Below, in pieces: positions 7,748 to 16,366 of a stretch of 64,000 nt of DNA. The stretch comes from Bacteroidaceae bacterium (lineage in GTDB: Bacteria > Bacteroidota > Bacteroidia > Bacteroidales > Bacteroidaceae). Under the pieces are notes generated by a model. It was given only the letters and a program-made list of their open reading frames with translations. It was not told where the DNA came from and searched no databases. The DNA lies in the NCBI GenBank assembly GCA_902362375.1, contig CABIVS010000006.1, forward strand, positions 310,001-374,000. Reading direction: 5' to 3'. The first letter of the stretch is position 1; each line of letters opens with the position of its first letter. Both the position numbers and the translations under genes were made by a program.

Positions 7748-9262
7748 TTAGTAACGTTGGTAATACAGGTCGAAAGTAATCGTTGCATTGGCATCATTCG
7801 TCGCCTTAACAGCGTCAAAGTCTACATTGACAGAACGGATAATCATAATACCGAATTTATTCTTCTTCAGGTTCTTGAACACAACGACACTGCCTGCCTT
7901 GTATATATTCGATGCTTCCTTATCCTCCGCTTCCGCTTTCTGACGGCTGCGTACCGAGTTGGAGCCTTCCGCATCCATGTCAATATTGAATAATGCTTTG
8001 GTAATCTCGTCGGTAGGAGATATTTCTTCGATGTTTCCTTCTTTAATGTTTCTAATCAGTTCGCCATATCCTTTGCTTTCCTGAAGTACAAGAAGTTTGG
8101 TGACAGTAGAAGTAAACTCACCAAAGTTTTCGTTGACTTCGGCTTCCGTAGAAGAACTCTTCAATGGAGGTAATGGAGTACCGTTACACCAGTAATTTCT
8201 CAAATTAGCCTTTATGTTCTGCGGACCGTTCAATGCAAAGTCATTATTACTGTTGTGTACCGCTGCAAAATCAATCAGGGCACGGGAATCAACATCTTTC
8301 AGGATACAAGTGGTGGAAACCTGTCCGGTAGTTCCGTTAATCATATTACCAAAATCTTCATTGCGGTGTGCACCCATCTTCAGATTCGGATAGCTGAATA
8401 CTCTCGGAATAAATACATAACAGTCATTCCGTAGCGTCAGACTGCCTGTTCCCTCATAATATTTGGCCAGAACGTCCACAGTAGCACTCTCCGGCAATTC
8501 CGGAACACGGAATACAATGCTGTTGGCAGTTTTCTCAACGAAGTTAGTCACTTTCACTTCATCCCCGAAATGGATGCTTTCAATCAGATTCAGGAAAGTT
8601 CCGTTGAGGGTAATCAGACTTCCCTCGGTCACCCGTTCTGCCATTGCGTCAATGGTCGGAATATCTTTGATGATCTCAAAAGCAGGACCCTCCGGTTGAG
8701 TGAACTGCTCTCCTGTAGAGTCAAGATAATAGAGGGAGATAGGAGCGGTATCCGTGATGACGAAAGGAATGGTTGCTACAATTTCTCTTTCGGACTGATA
8801 GGAGATGGAAGCCTCTTTATCGCCGAAACAAACTTTAGACACGATGTCCAGATTCTCACCTTGTATTTCAATCTGATCTCCCACGTGCGCCCCGGCAGGA
8901 ACATTCTTCACTTGGGGAACCGGATATACAATCGTAAATGACTGCTCACTTTCCGTCTTTTTTTCTTTCGTACTAAGAACGATTTTCCCGTTTCCGGCAT
9001 TGGCGGGAACTACAATAACAATCTCCTGTTGAGAGAGCTTATAGCGTATCGTAGCTTCTACGCCACCAATCGTTGCTTTTTGTATATCGCGCAGGAATTC
9101 TCCTTTGACAGTGATTTCCTGTCCGAACTTACCGCTCGTCGGGGTGAACTCTATAATTTGAGGATCACCCTGTTCGGTGACATCAGTCGATTCTTTTTCG
9201 TTGCAACCTGCCAGCGCAGTGAGAACGAAGAAGATGAATAGGCTATAGAATTTATTTTTCAT
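7748..9262 (-). CDS. IPT/TIG-domain surface glycan-binding lipoprotein (PUL 1)
   Basis: A 504-residue lipoprotein (LTALAGC, Cys20). Three IPT/TIG repeats follow: PQIIEFTPTSGKFGQEITVKG, then VPAGAHVGDQIEIQGENLDI, then ERVTEGSLITLNGTFLNLIESIHFGD. The C-terminal domain starts near FSYPNLKMGAHRNEDFGNMI and resembles that of its neighbour at 6308-7732 (LGSHGTENAFFDVTNG, then a WCNGT/FCNGT motif). The pair is a tandem paralogue set directly downstream of susD, the usual place for surface glycan-binding proteins. The acidic and basic stretch about 60 residues from the C-terminus (SVRSRQKAEAEDKEASN) is an insertion not present in its neighbour. Confidence 0.75.
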   Translation of the reverse strand: MKNKFYSLFIFFVLTALAGCNEKESTDVTEQGDPQIIEFTPTSGKFGQEITVKGEFLRDIQKATIGGVEATIRYKLSQQEIVIVVPANAGNGKIVLSTKEKKTESEQSFTIVYPVPQVKNVPAGAHVGDQIEIQGENLDIVSKVCFGDKEASISYQSEREIVATIPFVITDTAPISLYYLDSTGEQFTQPEGPAFEIIKDIPTIDAMAERVTEGSLITLNGTFLNLIESIHFGDEVKVTNFVEKTANSIVFRVPELPESATVDVLAKYYEGTGSLTLRNDCYVFIPRVFSYPNLKMGAHRNEDFGNMINGTTGQVSTTCILKDVDSRALIDFAAVHNSNNDFALNGPQNIKANLRNYWCNGTPLPPLKSSSTEAEVNENFGEFTSTVTKLLVLQESKGYGELIRNIKEGNIEEISPTDEITKALFNIDMDAEGSNSVRSRQKAEAEDKEASNIYKAGSVVVFKNLKKNKFGIMIIRSVNVDFDAVKATNDANATITFDLYYQRY

Positions 9263-9281
9263 GATTCAGTGTCTTTTAGTA

Positions 9282-10763
9282 TTAATAGTTAGGGTTCTGT
9301 GTGATGACGCCCGGATTGTTGTCGATCACGCTTTGTGGAATCGGCAGTATCAATTGGTAATCCTGCAACTTGTTGATCTGTTGGGTATAGCCAGCATAGA
9401 AATCCCATTCCGTTTCCTGAATATGCTTGTTGACCACCTCTATGGCCTTGCCCCAACGCAAGAGGTCGAACCAGCGTTGATTTTCGAAAGCCAGTTCCAA
9501 ACGACGTTCTTTCTCAAGATAGGTACGGAATACGTTACGGGTAGTCACAGCGTTACTCTCGATTTTGCTTAGTCCGGCACGTTCACGTACCAGATTCAGG
9601 TATTTCAATCCGGCAGAAGGACCGTCTACTTCGTTCAATACTTCCGCATACATCAGCAGCACATCTGCGTAACGGATAATGGGCCAGTCATTTTCAGCAT
9701 CGTATCGTACAGATACTTCTGAAAGGAACTTCTTGACATAAGCAACCTGTGCTTCCATCTCTTTGCTCTTATCATAATAACTGTCTGCCATGCTGACGTC
9801 CTTTCTTAAATCCTCTTTACTGTAAGCAGCGGATATTTCTTTCGTCGGGTAATTCTTACCGTCACCGCTACCGGTGATTACATTCGCGCCACTGTTCTGC
9901 GGTGCAAATGTATTGGCAAACGGAGAACCGATACCCAGACTGCCGCTTTTGTAGCGTACAGTGAAGATAATGTCATCGTTCATTTCTTTGGTCGTGTCGA
10001 ACACATCGGCATATTTGACATTCAGCGTTTCGCCTTTAACAGTCACTACATCGCTTAGTAACGGTTTGGCATCTTCATACTGTCCGAGGGTAAGATAAAC
10101 CTTTGCCAGTAGTGACTTGGCTGCCAGTACCGTGGCGCGTCCCAAGTCATTGGAACTATACGTAACATCCTGCAAGTCCGTGACAGAACGTTTCAGGTCG
10201 TCGATGATTTGTGAGTAGGTAGCCTGTACCGAACTGCGGTCTTTTCTTAATGATTCTTCCATACTGATCTCTTCCGTCACCAGAAAGGTGGGACCGAAAA
10301 GACGCACCAGATTGAAGTAATGATAAGCACGGATAAAGAGTGCTTCACCCTCGAATTGTGCACGCTTCTTTTCGTCCTCCACTACGTTCAACACTTCGGG
10401 AACCAGTATCGAGTTACAGTTATTGATGTTCTGATAAGTAGCCTCCCAGTAAGTACGGATATTCGGGTTGCTGGCGTCCATTGTTCCGAGGTCCAGTGCC
10501 AGCAGTTGCATGAATGCGTCATTACTGGAACGGGTGCTGTTCATGCGGGTATTGTCCGAGCGGAGTTCCGTCAGCGCCCATTCTATATTTAACGGATTGT
10601 GCATACCTCCGTAACAGCCGATGACAGCAGTATTCACTTCCGCTTCATTCTTATAGAAGTTGATATCGGCTATGTAGGAGTCCGGCATGATGTTCAAGTC
10701 GCAGGAGGCGAGTCCCAACGCACAGGTCGAGAGAATACCGATGAATGTATGTTTTAGTTTCAT
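9282..10763 (-). CDS. SusD/RagB-family nutrient-binding lipoprotein (PUL 1)
   Basis: A 493-residue lipoprotein (LGLASC, Cys21). It has the SusD pattern: an N-terminal segment NFYKNEAEVNTAVIGCYGG, TPR-type helices with GEALFIRAYHYFNLVRLFGP, the central ADVLLMYAEVLNEV motif, and a C-terminal ERRLELAFENQRWFDLLRWGKA followed by LPIPQSVIDNNPGVITQNPNY. Length is typical. It forms the lid over the SusC barrel encoded just upstream (20-bp gap) and captures the oligosaccharide for import. The partner SusC, IPT lipoproteins and lyases define a complete utilisation locus. Confidence 0.93.
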   Translation of the reverse strand: MKLKHTFIGILSTCALGLASCDLNIMPDSYIADINFYKNEAEVNTAVIGCYGGMHNPLNIEWALTELRSDNTRMNSTRSSNDAFMQLLALDLGTMDASNPNIRTYWEATYQNINNCNSILVPEVLNVVEDEKKRAQFEGEALFIRAYHYFNLVRLFGPTFLVTEEISMEESLRKDRSSVQATYSQIIDDLKRSVTDLQDVTYSSNDLGRATVLAAKSLLAKVYLTLGQYEDAKPLLSDVVTVKGETLNVKYADVFDTTKEMNDDIIFTVRYKSGSLGIGSPFANTFAPQNSGANVITGSGDGKNYPTKEISAAYSKEDLRKDVSMADSYYDKSKEMEAQVAYVKKFLSEVSVRYDAENDWPIIRYADVLLMYAEVLNEVDGPSAGLKYLNLVRERAGLSKIESNAVTTRNVFRTYLEKERRLELAFENQRWFDLLRWGKAIEVVNKHIQETEWDFYAGYTQQINKLQDYQLILPIPQSVIDNNPGVITQNPNY

Positions 10764-10783
10764 TGTTATTTGTCTTTAAGGAG

Positions 10784-13700
10784 TTAGAAATTAAGTTCGA
10801 ATCCGAAAGTGACTGTCGATTGCAGGGGGAAACCTCCGGACTGGTAACCGTTGATAAGGGGAGAACTGTAAGAACCACTCGTCTTGCGTGCTTCCGGATT
10901 AATACCACGGTAGTCCTTGGACCAGATATAGAACAGGTTCTGTCCTGAAGCATAGAGACGGAGTGAGTTGATTCCGATCTTTTTCAATTGCTTCTTATTG
11001 AACTTATAACCTAAAGTCACGTTGCGCAATGCCACATACGAGCCGTCTTCGATCAGGTAATCCGTAAATTCCCAGGCGACACCGCCGTTTGCTGCGAAAG
11101 AGGGAGTTTTTCCGTCACCCGGGTAGTCTGCGCTGATCCAGCGGTTTTTCACGTAGTTGCGGTTGAACTTCTTGGTTTCGGTAAAGTAACCGTCACCGTT
11201 GAATACATCCAGTCCGTGAACTCCCTGAATCATGACGTAAAGGTCGAATCCTTTCCAGGTCAGTGTATTGGTGAATCCCCATGTTGCTGTCGGGAATGGG
11301 TTGCCTATTTCTGTACGGTCTTTGTCATTAATCACTCCGTCATCGTTGATATCTACAATCCGGAGACTGCCCGGTACGGCGCTGGCCAAGTGGGGAACAG
11401 CGTCCACCTCTTCCTGACTTTTGTAAATGCCGTCTGTCTTGTAGCCGAAGAAAGAAATGGCTCTCTTGCCTACCTGTGCCAGATATGTTTCGTTACGTTC
11501 ACCCGTAGAAATCAGTCGTTCTTCTCCCGAAAGTTCCAGTAACTTGTTGAAGTTGGAAGAGATATTGAATGAGCTTTCCCATTCAAAATTCTTGGTACGG
11601 ATATTATGAGTATTCAGTTCCACCTCAATACCACTGTTGCGGATACGTCCGATATTATTCCAGTAGTTATTGAATCCGGTGAAAGAAAGAACCGGCTGTT
11701 TGAATAATAACTGTTTGGTGATGGAGTAGTATCCGTCCACTGTCAGGTTGATGCGGTTGTTCAGGATGCTCAAGTCGAATCCGGCATTGTATTCGTAAGT
11801 CTGTTCCCAGGTGATGCGGTTGTTACCTTTGGTTTCGCTGGTCTTGGCGAGTCCGGAGATCAGATTACCGTTTCCTTCTCCCAGTGCGTAATTGTTGGGA
11901 TAGAGCAGGTCATAGTATGAATTGGCAGGAATACTATTATTACCTGTCACACCGAAACTGGCACGGACTTTCAGCAGATTCAGCCAACCGAATTGTTTCA
12001 GGAAAGACTCTTCCGAAGCACGCCATCCCACAGATACCGAGGGGAAGTAGCCCCATTGATGCCCGTCGGCGAAGAGAGAACTTCCGTCTGTACGGATACT
12101 GGCAGAGAACAGGTATTTCTCATCATAACTGTATGTGGCACGTGCCAATAGGGACATCATTGCCGTACGGTATTTCTGGGTGTAAGTTCCGTCAAGGTCG
12201 AAAGATGTTGCGGCATTCAATGTATGGATATAGTCGGTGGGGAAGCCCAGTCCGACGATACCGGCAGTTCTTTCAGAAGTAGTCTGCGCTGTGTAGCCGG
12301 CCAGTACGGAGTAGTCATGCTTCCCTGTCTTTCCGGTATAGTTCAACGTGTTCTCGCTCAATAAGTCGATATACAGACGGTTGGTATAAGTACCCATAGC
12401 TGATTCTTCATCTTTCTTCGCTGCATAATCGCGATATTGATTGTTCTGGCGATACTTGATAAAGAAACCGTTGGAAGTGGTGAATACCAGTCCTTTCATC
12501 AGTTGGACATTGAAAGAGGCATTCGCCTGCAGGTTGTAATCCTCGCGGAAACGTTCTTCCGTATCCATCAGTGAACGCGGATTGTTGTTGCTCGAACCGA
12601 AAGGACTGCTGGTCGGGGTGAAAGTGGTTCCGTCTTCACGGGTATAAGTAACATTGCTGAAGTCGCTGCCTCGTGCATACGAACCGATAGGTTTGCCGGT
12701 CAGTGCGGAGGTGGCGGCTGTATGGCGTACAGGCATGAAAGAGGGCGTACGATAGAAATCCATGAAGTTGGTGGCAGGAATTTCTGTCTTGGTGTACGAC
12801 GGTGCCAGATTCAAGCTGAAGTCTACCCGCTTGGATAGTTTGGCAGTGATGCGTGAACGCAGGTTCAGGCGGGTATAGTTGCTGTTGAGCATGATACCGT
12901 CTTCCTGTGCATAGTTGCCCGAAATATAATAAGTGATGTCATTCTTGCCACCCGATACGGAGAGCTGCACCTGGTGAATCTGCGGACTGCTGTTCAATCC
13001 CTCTTTCTGCCAGTCGGTGTAGTTATCAATGAGGCCGAAAGCCTCCTCTGTCTGTGACATTGTTTTATTTTTCAATACCGATTCATATCCGATCATGCTG
13101 CAATAATCCTGTGAACTCATGATGGGATGTAACTTATAAGCCCATTTCAAACCAGTGGAGGCTTTCACGCTGTATTTTGGTTTACTGGCTTTTCCTGTCT
13201 TGGTAGTAACCAAAATAACGCCATTGGCGGCACGTGAACCGTAGATGGCTGCCGAAGCGGCATCTTTCAATACTTCGATGGAAGAAATATCCGCCATATC
13301 GAGTGTGGAAAGACCGTCCGGTGTGGGGTAGCCGTCGATGACAATCAACGGAGAACTGTCGGCACTGATAGAACCCATACCACGCACACGGATTTGTGGG
13401 GCGGCTCCCGCTTCGGAAGTAGAGTTCTGGATATTGACACCGGCAATTTTACCTTGTAATAACTGGTCTACTTGGGTCACGGGAATATCTGTCAGGTTGT
13501 TGATATCCATTTTGGACACAGATCCCGTCAAGTGGGACTTTTTCTGCACACCATAACCTACGACTACCACTTCATCCAGTGTCTTGGTATCTTCCAGCAG
13601 GTGAATATCCAATTTGTTTTTACCGTTGATGGCAACTTCCTGTGGGATGTATCCGATGTATGAAACCACCAGGATAGACTTGGAGGAGGGGACACTCAAC

Positions 13701-13900
13701 GTAAACTGACCGTCCATGTTGGTGATTGTACCTGCGGTACCACCTTTTACTTTCACATTCGCTCCGGGGATTCCACCCTGACTGTCGGTCACTGTTCCGG
13801 TGACGGTAAACGACTGTGCATAAGTGACGGTAACGCACGGAACACAGAATAACAGCATCAATGCCATTACCAAAGGGTAATGAATAAATTTGTTCTTCAT
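10784..13900 (-). CDS. SusC/RagA-family TonB-dependent outer-membrane transporter (PUL 1)
   Basis: 1038 residues with a signal peptide (ending about VTYAQ). It has a carboxypeptidase-regulatory-like domain (VTGTVTDSQGGIPGANVKVKG), a TonB box region (LDEVVVVGYG), the plug (SSPLIVIDGYPTP and IEVLKDAASAAIYGSRAANG) and a 22-strand-type barrel ending VTFGFELNF. There is no N-terminal STN domain, which fits control by the HTCS rather than by a sigma/anti-sigma pair; the two other SusC proteins of the window do have STN. With the SusD encoded next it imports oligosaccharides using TonB energy. It lies 23 bp after the lyase-like gene at 13924-15126. Confidence 0.95.
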   Translation of the reverse strand: MKNKFIHYPLVMALMLLFCVPCVTVTYAQSFTVTGTVTDSQGGIPGANVKVKGGTAGTITNMDGQFTLSVPSSKSILVVSYIGYIPQEVAINGKNKLDIHLLEDTKTLDEVVVVGYGVQKKSHLTGSVSKMDINNLTDIPVTQVDQLLQGKIAGVNIQNSTSEAGAAPQIRVRGMGSISADSSPLIVIDGYPTPDGLSTLDMADISSIEVLKDAASAAIYGSRAANGVILVTTKTGKASKPKYSVKASTGLKWAYKLHPIMSSQDYCSMIGYESVLKNKTMSQTEEAFGLIDNYTDWQKEGLNSSPQIHQVQLSVSGGKNDITYYISGNYAQEDGIMLNSNYTRLNLRSRITAKLSKRVDFSLNLAPSYTKTEIPATNFMDFYRTPSFMPVRHTAATSALTGKPIGSYARGSDFSNVTYTREDGTTFTPTSSPFGSSNNNPRSLMDTEERFREDYNLQANASFNVQLMKGLVFTTSNGFFIKYRQNNQYRDYAAKKDEESAMGTYTNRLYIDLLSENTLNYTGKTGKHDYSVLAGYTAQTTSERTAGIVGLGFPTDYIHTLNAATSFDLDGTYTQKYRTAMMSLLARATYSYDEKYLFSASIRTDGSSLFADGHQWGYFPSVSVGWRASEESFLKQFGWLNLLKVRASFGVTGNNSIPANSYYDLLYPNNYALGEGNGNLISGLAKTSETKGNNRITWEQTYEYNAGFDLSILNNRINLTVDGYYSITKQLLFKQPVLSFTGFNNYWNNIGRIRNSGIEVELNTHNIRTKNFEWESSFNISSNFNKLLELSGEERLISTGERNETYLAQVGKRAISFFGYKTDGIYKSQEEVDAVPHLASAVPGSLRIVDINDDGVINDKDRTEIGNPFPTATWGFTNTLTWKGFDLYVMIQGVHGLDVFNGDGYFTETKKFNRNYVKNRWISADYPGDGKTPSFAANGGVAWEFTDYLIEDGSYVALRNVTLGYKFNKKQLKKIGINSLRLYASGQNLFYIWSKDYRGINPEARKTSGSYSSPLINGYQSGGFPLQSTVTFGFELNF

Positions 13901-13923
13901 CTGATTAGTATTTTAAGTGTTTC

Positions 13924-15126
13924 TTATTCTAAACTATAGATTAAATGAATTCTTTTGTTGGCAGGTGTCTTGCGGAATTGAGTGCCGATGGCTTCATATC
14001 CGGCTTTCGGATCAAAGAAGGAGGCACGGCGAAGAATCCAGCAAGCTTCTTCCTGTTTCTTGTCCCATTCCTTGATTTGTTGGTAAGGCCATTCGCTCTG
14101 TGGTTTGCCGATATATGGAATCAGAAATTTCAGTGCTGCCGTAATGGAACGTCCGTCCGGACTGGTGGCGGTGTAAATATCCTGTCCCAAAGTGGAGGCG
14201 ATCGAACACATATCGAGCATATGTCCCAGATTGAAGATGGTATATCCTAGGGCGGTGGTGCGTGCAAGTTCCAACGGTTGCTTGCCGTCCGGTTCTATCT
14301 GCGCGAACAAACGCTTTTCGGGAAATTCCTGAATGGTTTTCATTGCAAGATCTTGATTGCCTGTATATAGAGCATAAGCTGTCAGTTGCACGTCATAAGC
14401 CAGACCGTGATTGTTCTTTGCTCTCTGTTCTTCGGCAGCTACGGGACTGGTCTGCATCCATTCCACTAGTTGCGTGAACCATTCTTTCATCCCTTTCTTT
14501 ACTTTGGGAGTAAATGCTTTCGAGTTCTCCATCAATGTCATGGCGTCAATCATTTCTGTGAATGAGTAAATATCAATCATACCTGCACCACGTCCCATGC
14601 CTTTATTCTTTCCGGGGATGGTTTGTCCGTAAGTGAGGTTCGGATTCATCTTTGTCTTGGCATCCAGAAACCAGACATTCAGGAAGTCTACGGCTTTTTG
14701 CGCATATTTCTCATCACCGGAGAAGTAATAGGCAAGTCCCAGTGTGGTGACTGCTTTCGACATATCTCCCAGTTTGTTGCGGTCGAGCTTATCCAATTCC
14801 GGATTTCTTAGTCCGTCTTTACGGATATAGGGCAAACCGTCCGGTTTGGATGGGTCCGGCCACCAATAAGGCCCCATGCTCATATAGTCGTGTTTGTCTC
14901 CGCTATCTGCTGTCATCGTTTTATCCATTACGGACGGTGGAGTCATCTTCAAAGCCTTGTCGGCATCTCTTAAAAGAGTTTTGACGGCAGGGGCATATAG
15001 AGGTGAATCGGCTTTTTCTTTTACTTTAGCTAATTTTTCCGCAGCATAGATGCGGGTGTTGGCTACCTGTGCGTTCAGTGTGAAAGCAGAGGCGAACAAT
15101 AATGTGCATACTAATAAGTTTTTCAT
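13924..15126 (-). CDS. Secreted alginate-lyase-superfamily protein (PUL 1, lyase B)
   Basis: 400 residues, with a signal peptide (MKNLLVCTLLFASAFTLNAQ). It shares with lyase A (5040-6266) the motifs SGDKHDYMSMGPYWWPDPSKP, RNPELDKLDRNKLGDM and VWFLDAKTKMNPNL. It has the putative catalytic Asn-His in AKNNHGLAYDVQ and the Arg-x5-Tyr motif (RTTALGYTIFN). The fold is expected to be an alpha/alpha toroid of the Alginate_lyase family (closest described enzymes as I recall: PL38 and PL5). Beta-elimination of a uronate-containing chain is the expected reaction. It lies between lyase C and susC in the PUL 1 operon (19 and 23 bp gaps). It probably acts in the periplasm, because the signal peptide is type I with no lipobox. 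Confidence 0.77.
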   Translation of the reverse strand: MKNLLVCTLLFASAFTLNAQVANTRIYAAEKLAKVKEKADSPLYAPAVKTLLRDADKALKMTPPSVMDKTMTADSGDKHDYMSMGPYWWPDPSKPDGLPYIRKDGLRNPELDKLDRNKLGDMSKAVTTLGLAYYFSGDEKYAQKAVDFLNVWFLDAKTKMNPNLTYGQTIPGKNKGMGRGAGMIDIYSFTEMIDAMTLMENSKAFTPKVKKGMKEWFTQLVEWMQTSPVAAEEQRAKNNHGLAYDVQLTAYALYTGNQDLAMKTIQEFPEKRLFAQIEPDGKQPLELARTTALGYTIFNLGHMLDMCSIASTLGQDIYTATSPDGRSITAALKFLIPYIGKPQSEWPYQQIKEWDKKQEEACWILRRASFFDPKAGYEAIGTQFRKTPANKRIHLIYSLE

Positions 15127-15145
15127 ATTCTATTGATTTTCTAGT

Positions 15146-16315
15146 TTATTGAATCCATAATAACGGGTGACGGATGGGAAGATTACGTACCACCTCTTCG
15201 TTGGTGGGGAAATGCTCCAGTTGCATCCATGTTTTGAAATATTCTTTGTTGAAATGATGTAATGTGCCGAATAACAGGAACGGTTGCGCCACCGGCCATT
15301 CTTCCCAGAACATGATGTCGGGTTGTCTCTTCCAGCTACTTTTGTCTTTTACGTATGGATAAAGCCAGGCGATACCCTTATCGATGTTTTTGCCATCCGG
15401 TGTGGTATAGTTCCATATGTTTTTTTCTTCGGTAGTGAGCAGTTGGCAGATAGTGGCCATTGCGTCAAGGTTGAAAAGAGAATAACCATAGGGCTTGGTG
15501 CGTTCCAGTTCTAAAGGGAAACTGCCGTCTGCAGCCATTTGATTAGGTAAAAGTACTGTTTTATAGCGTTCCGTGCAAAAACGAATCATTTCCCGGTTGT
15601 CCGTGAACAACGCAAAGGCAGCGACTTGCATGACCCAGCAGGTACCATGATTGTTTTTCGCTTCCATTTCTTTGATTCCGTAACGGTGTGTGGACATCCA
15701 GGTCAGATAATCGGAGAACCATTGTTTGATAGTCCCCAGTTCTTCCTTGTCAATTATCCCTTTCGCTTCCATAAGCCGGAGCGACTGCACTACTTCGATC
15801 AGGTGAATCGTATCGATAATTCCTATTCCTCGTCCTGTCGCTACTCCCTTGATGGCCTGTGCATACAGCAGATTGGGATTCATCTGTGTATCCGGGGTGA
15901 TAAACCATGCCCGGATATGTTGCATGGCTGCATCGGAATATACTTGTTTACCCGTAAGTATCCAGGCGGAAGTAAGGTCGCCTACCAGTTGGCTCATGCG
16001 AATCATGGCCTGCCGGTGTGCTGTGAAATTCTCCGGGTTGGTTTCTCCGTCCCGGCGGATATAAGGACCGTCGGGAGCTTCCGGATTCGGCCACCAGTAG
16101 TCACCCTCCGAATAGAAGTCATGGATACCTCCGGCACTTCTTGTCGCGCGGGTAGCGGTCACTGTGACCGGTTTCTCATGAAGCGCGGCATCTGCCCGTT
16201 GTATCGTTTCTTTTTCTAAAAGGTGACGGATCTGTTCGGCTGTGTTTTCTCCGGCAACTGCCGTAGCAGTGCCAAAGAATATAATGAAACCTATTGAAAC
16301 TATTGTCTTTCTCAT
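15146..16315 (-). CDS. Secreted alginate-lyase-superfamily protein (PUL 1, lyase C)
   Basis: 389 residues with a type I signal peptide (IIFFGTATAVAGE). It is more divergent than A and B but keeps the skeleton: GGIHDFYSEGDYWWPNPEAP, AWFITPDTQMNPNLLYAQ, the catalytic-type Asn-His in AKNNHGTCWVMQ, and RTKPYGYSLFNLDAM with the Arg-x5-Tyr spacing. It probably has a different linkage or product-length preference from A and B. Spacing to neighbours is 19 bp (downstream) and 35 bp (upstream GH2). Three such proteins in one locus suggest stepwise depolymerisation of one uronate polymer, or endo and exo roles. The function is inferred from family motifs only. Confidence 0.72.
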   Translation of the reverse strand: MRKTIVSIGFIIFFGTATAVAGENTAEQIRHLLEKETIQRADAALHEKPVTVTATRATRSAGGIHDFYSEGDYWWPNPEAPDGPYIRRDGETNPENFTAHRQAMIRMSQLVGDLTSAWILTGKQVYSDAAMQHIRAWFITPDTQMNPNLLYAQAIKGVATGRGIGIIDTIHLIEVVQSLRLMEAKGIIDKEELGTIKQWFSDYLTWMSTHRYGIKEMEAKNNHGTCWVMQVAAFALFTDNREMIRFCTERYKTVLLPNQMAADGSFPLELERTKPYGYSLFNLDAMATICQLLTTEEKNIWNYTTPDGKNIDKGIAWLYPYVKDKSSWKRQPDIMFWEEWPVAQPFLLFGTLHHFNKEYFKTWMQLEHFPTNEEVVRNLPIRHPLLWIQ

Positions 16316-16334
16316 GGTACTTTTCTCCTTTTCT

Positions 16335-16366
16335 TATTCAGCTTTCACTGCTATTCAGCTTTCACT
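16335..16366. repeat. 15-bp tandem direct repeat at the GH2 3' end
   Basis: TATTCAGCTTTCACT occurs at 16335-16349 and again at 16352-16366, a 17-bp period. On the coding strand it duplicates the last codons and stop region of the GH2 gene. It probably arose by slippage and leaves a second, unused copy of the end. Confidence 0.7.

Noticed and set aside
15626..16219. 197-codon plus-strand frame opposite lyase C
   Set aside because: The minus-strand protein shows conserved family motifs over the same bases; the plus frame has none.
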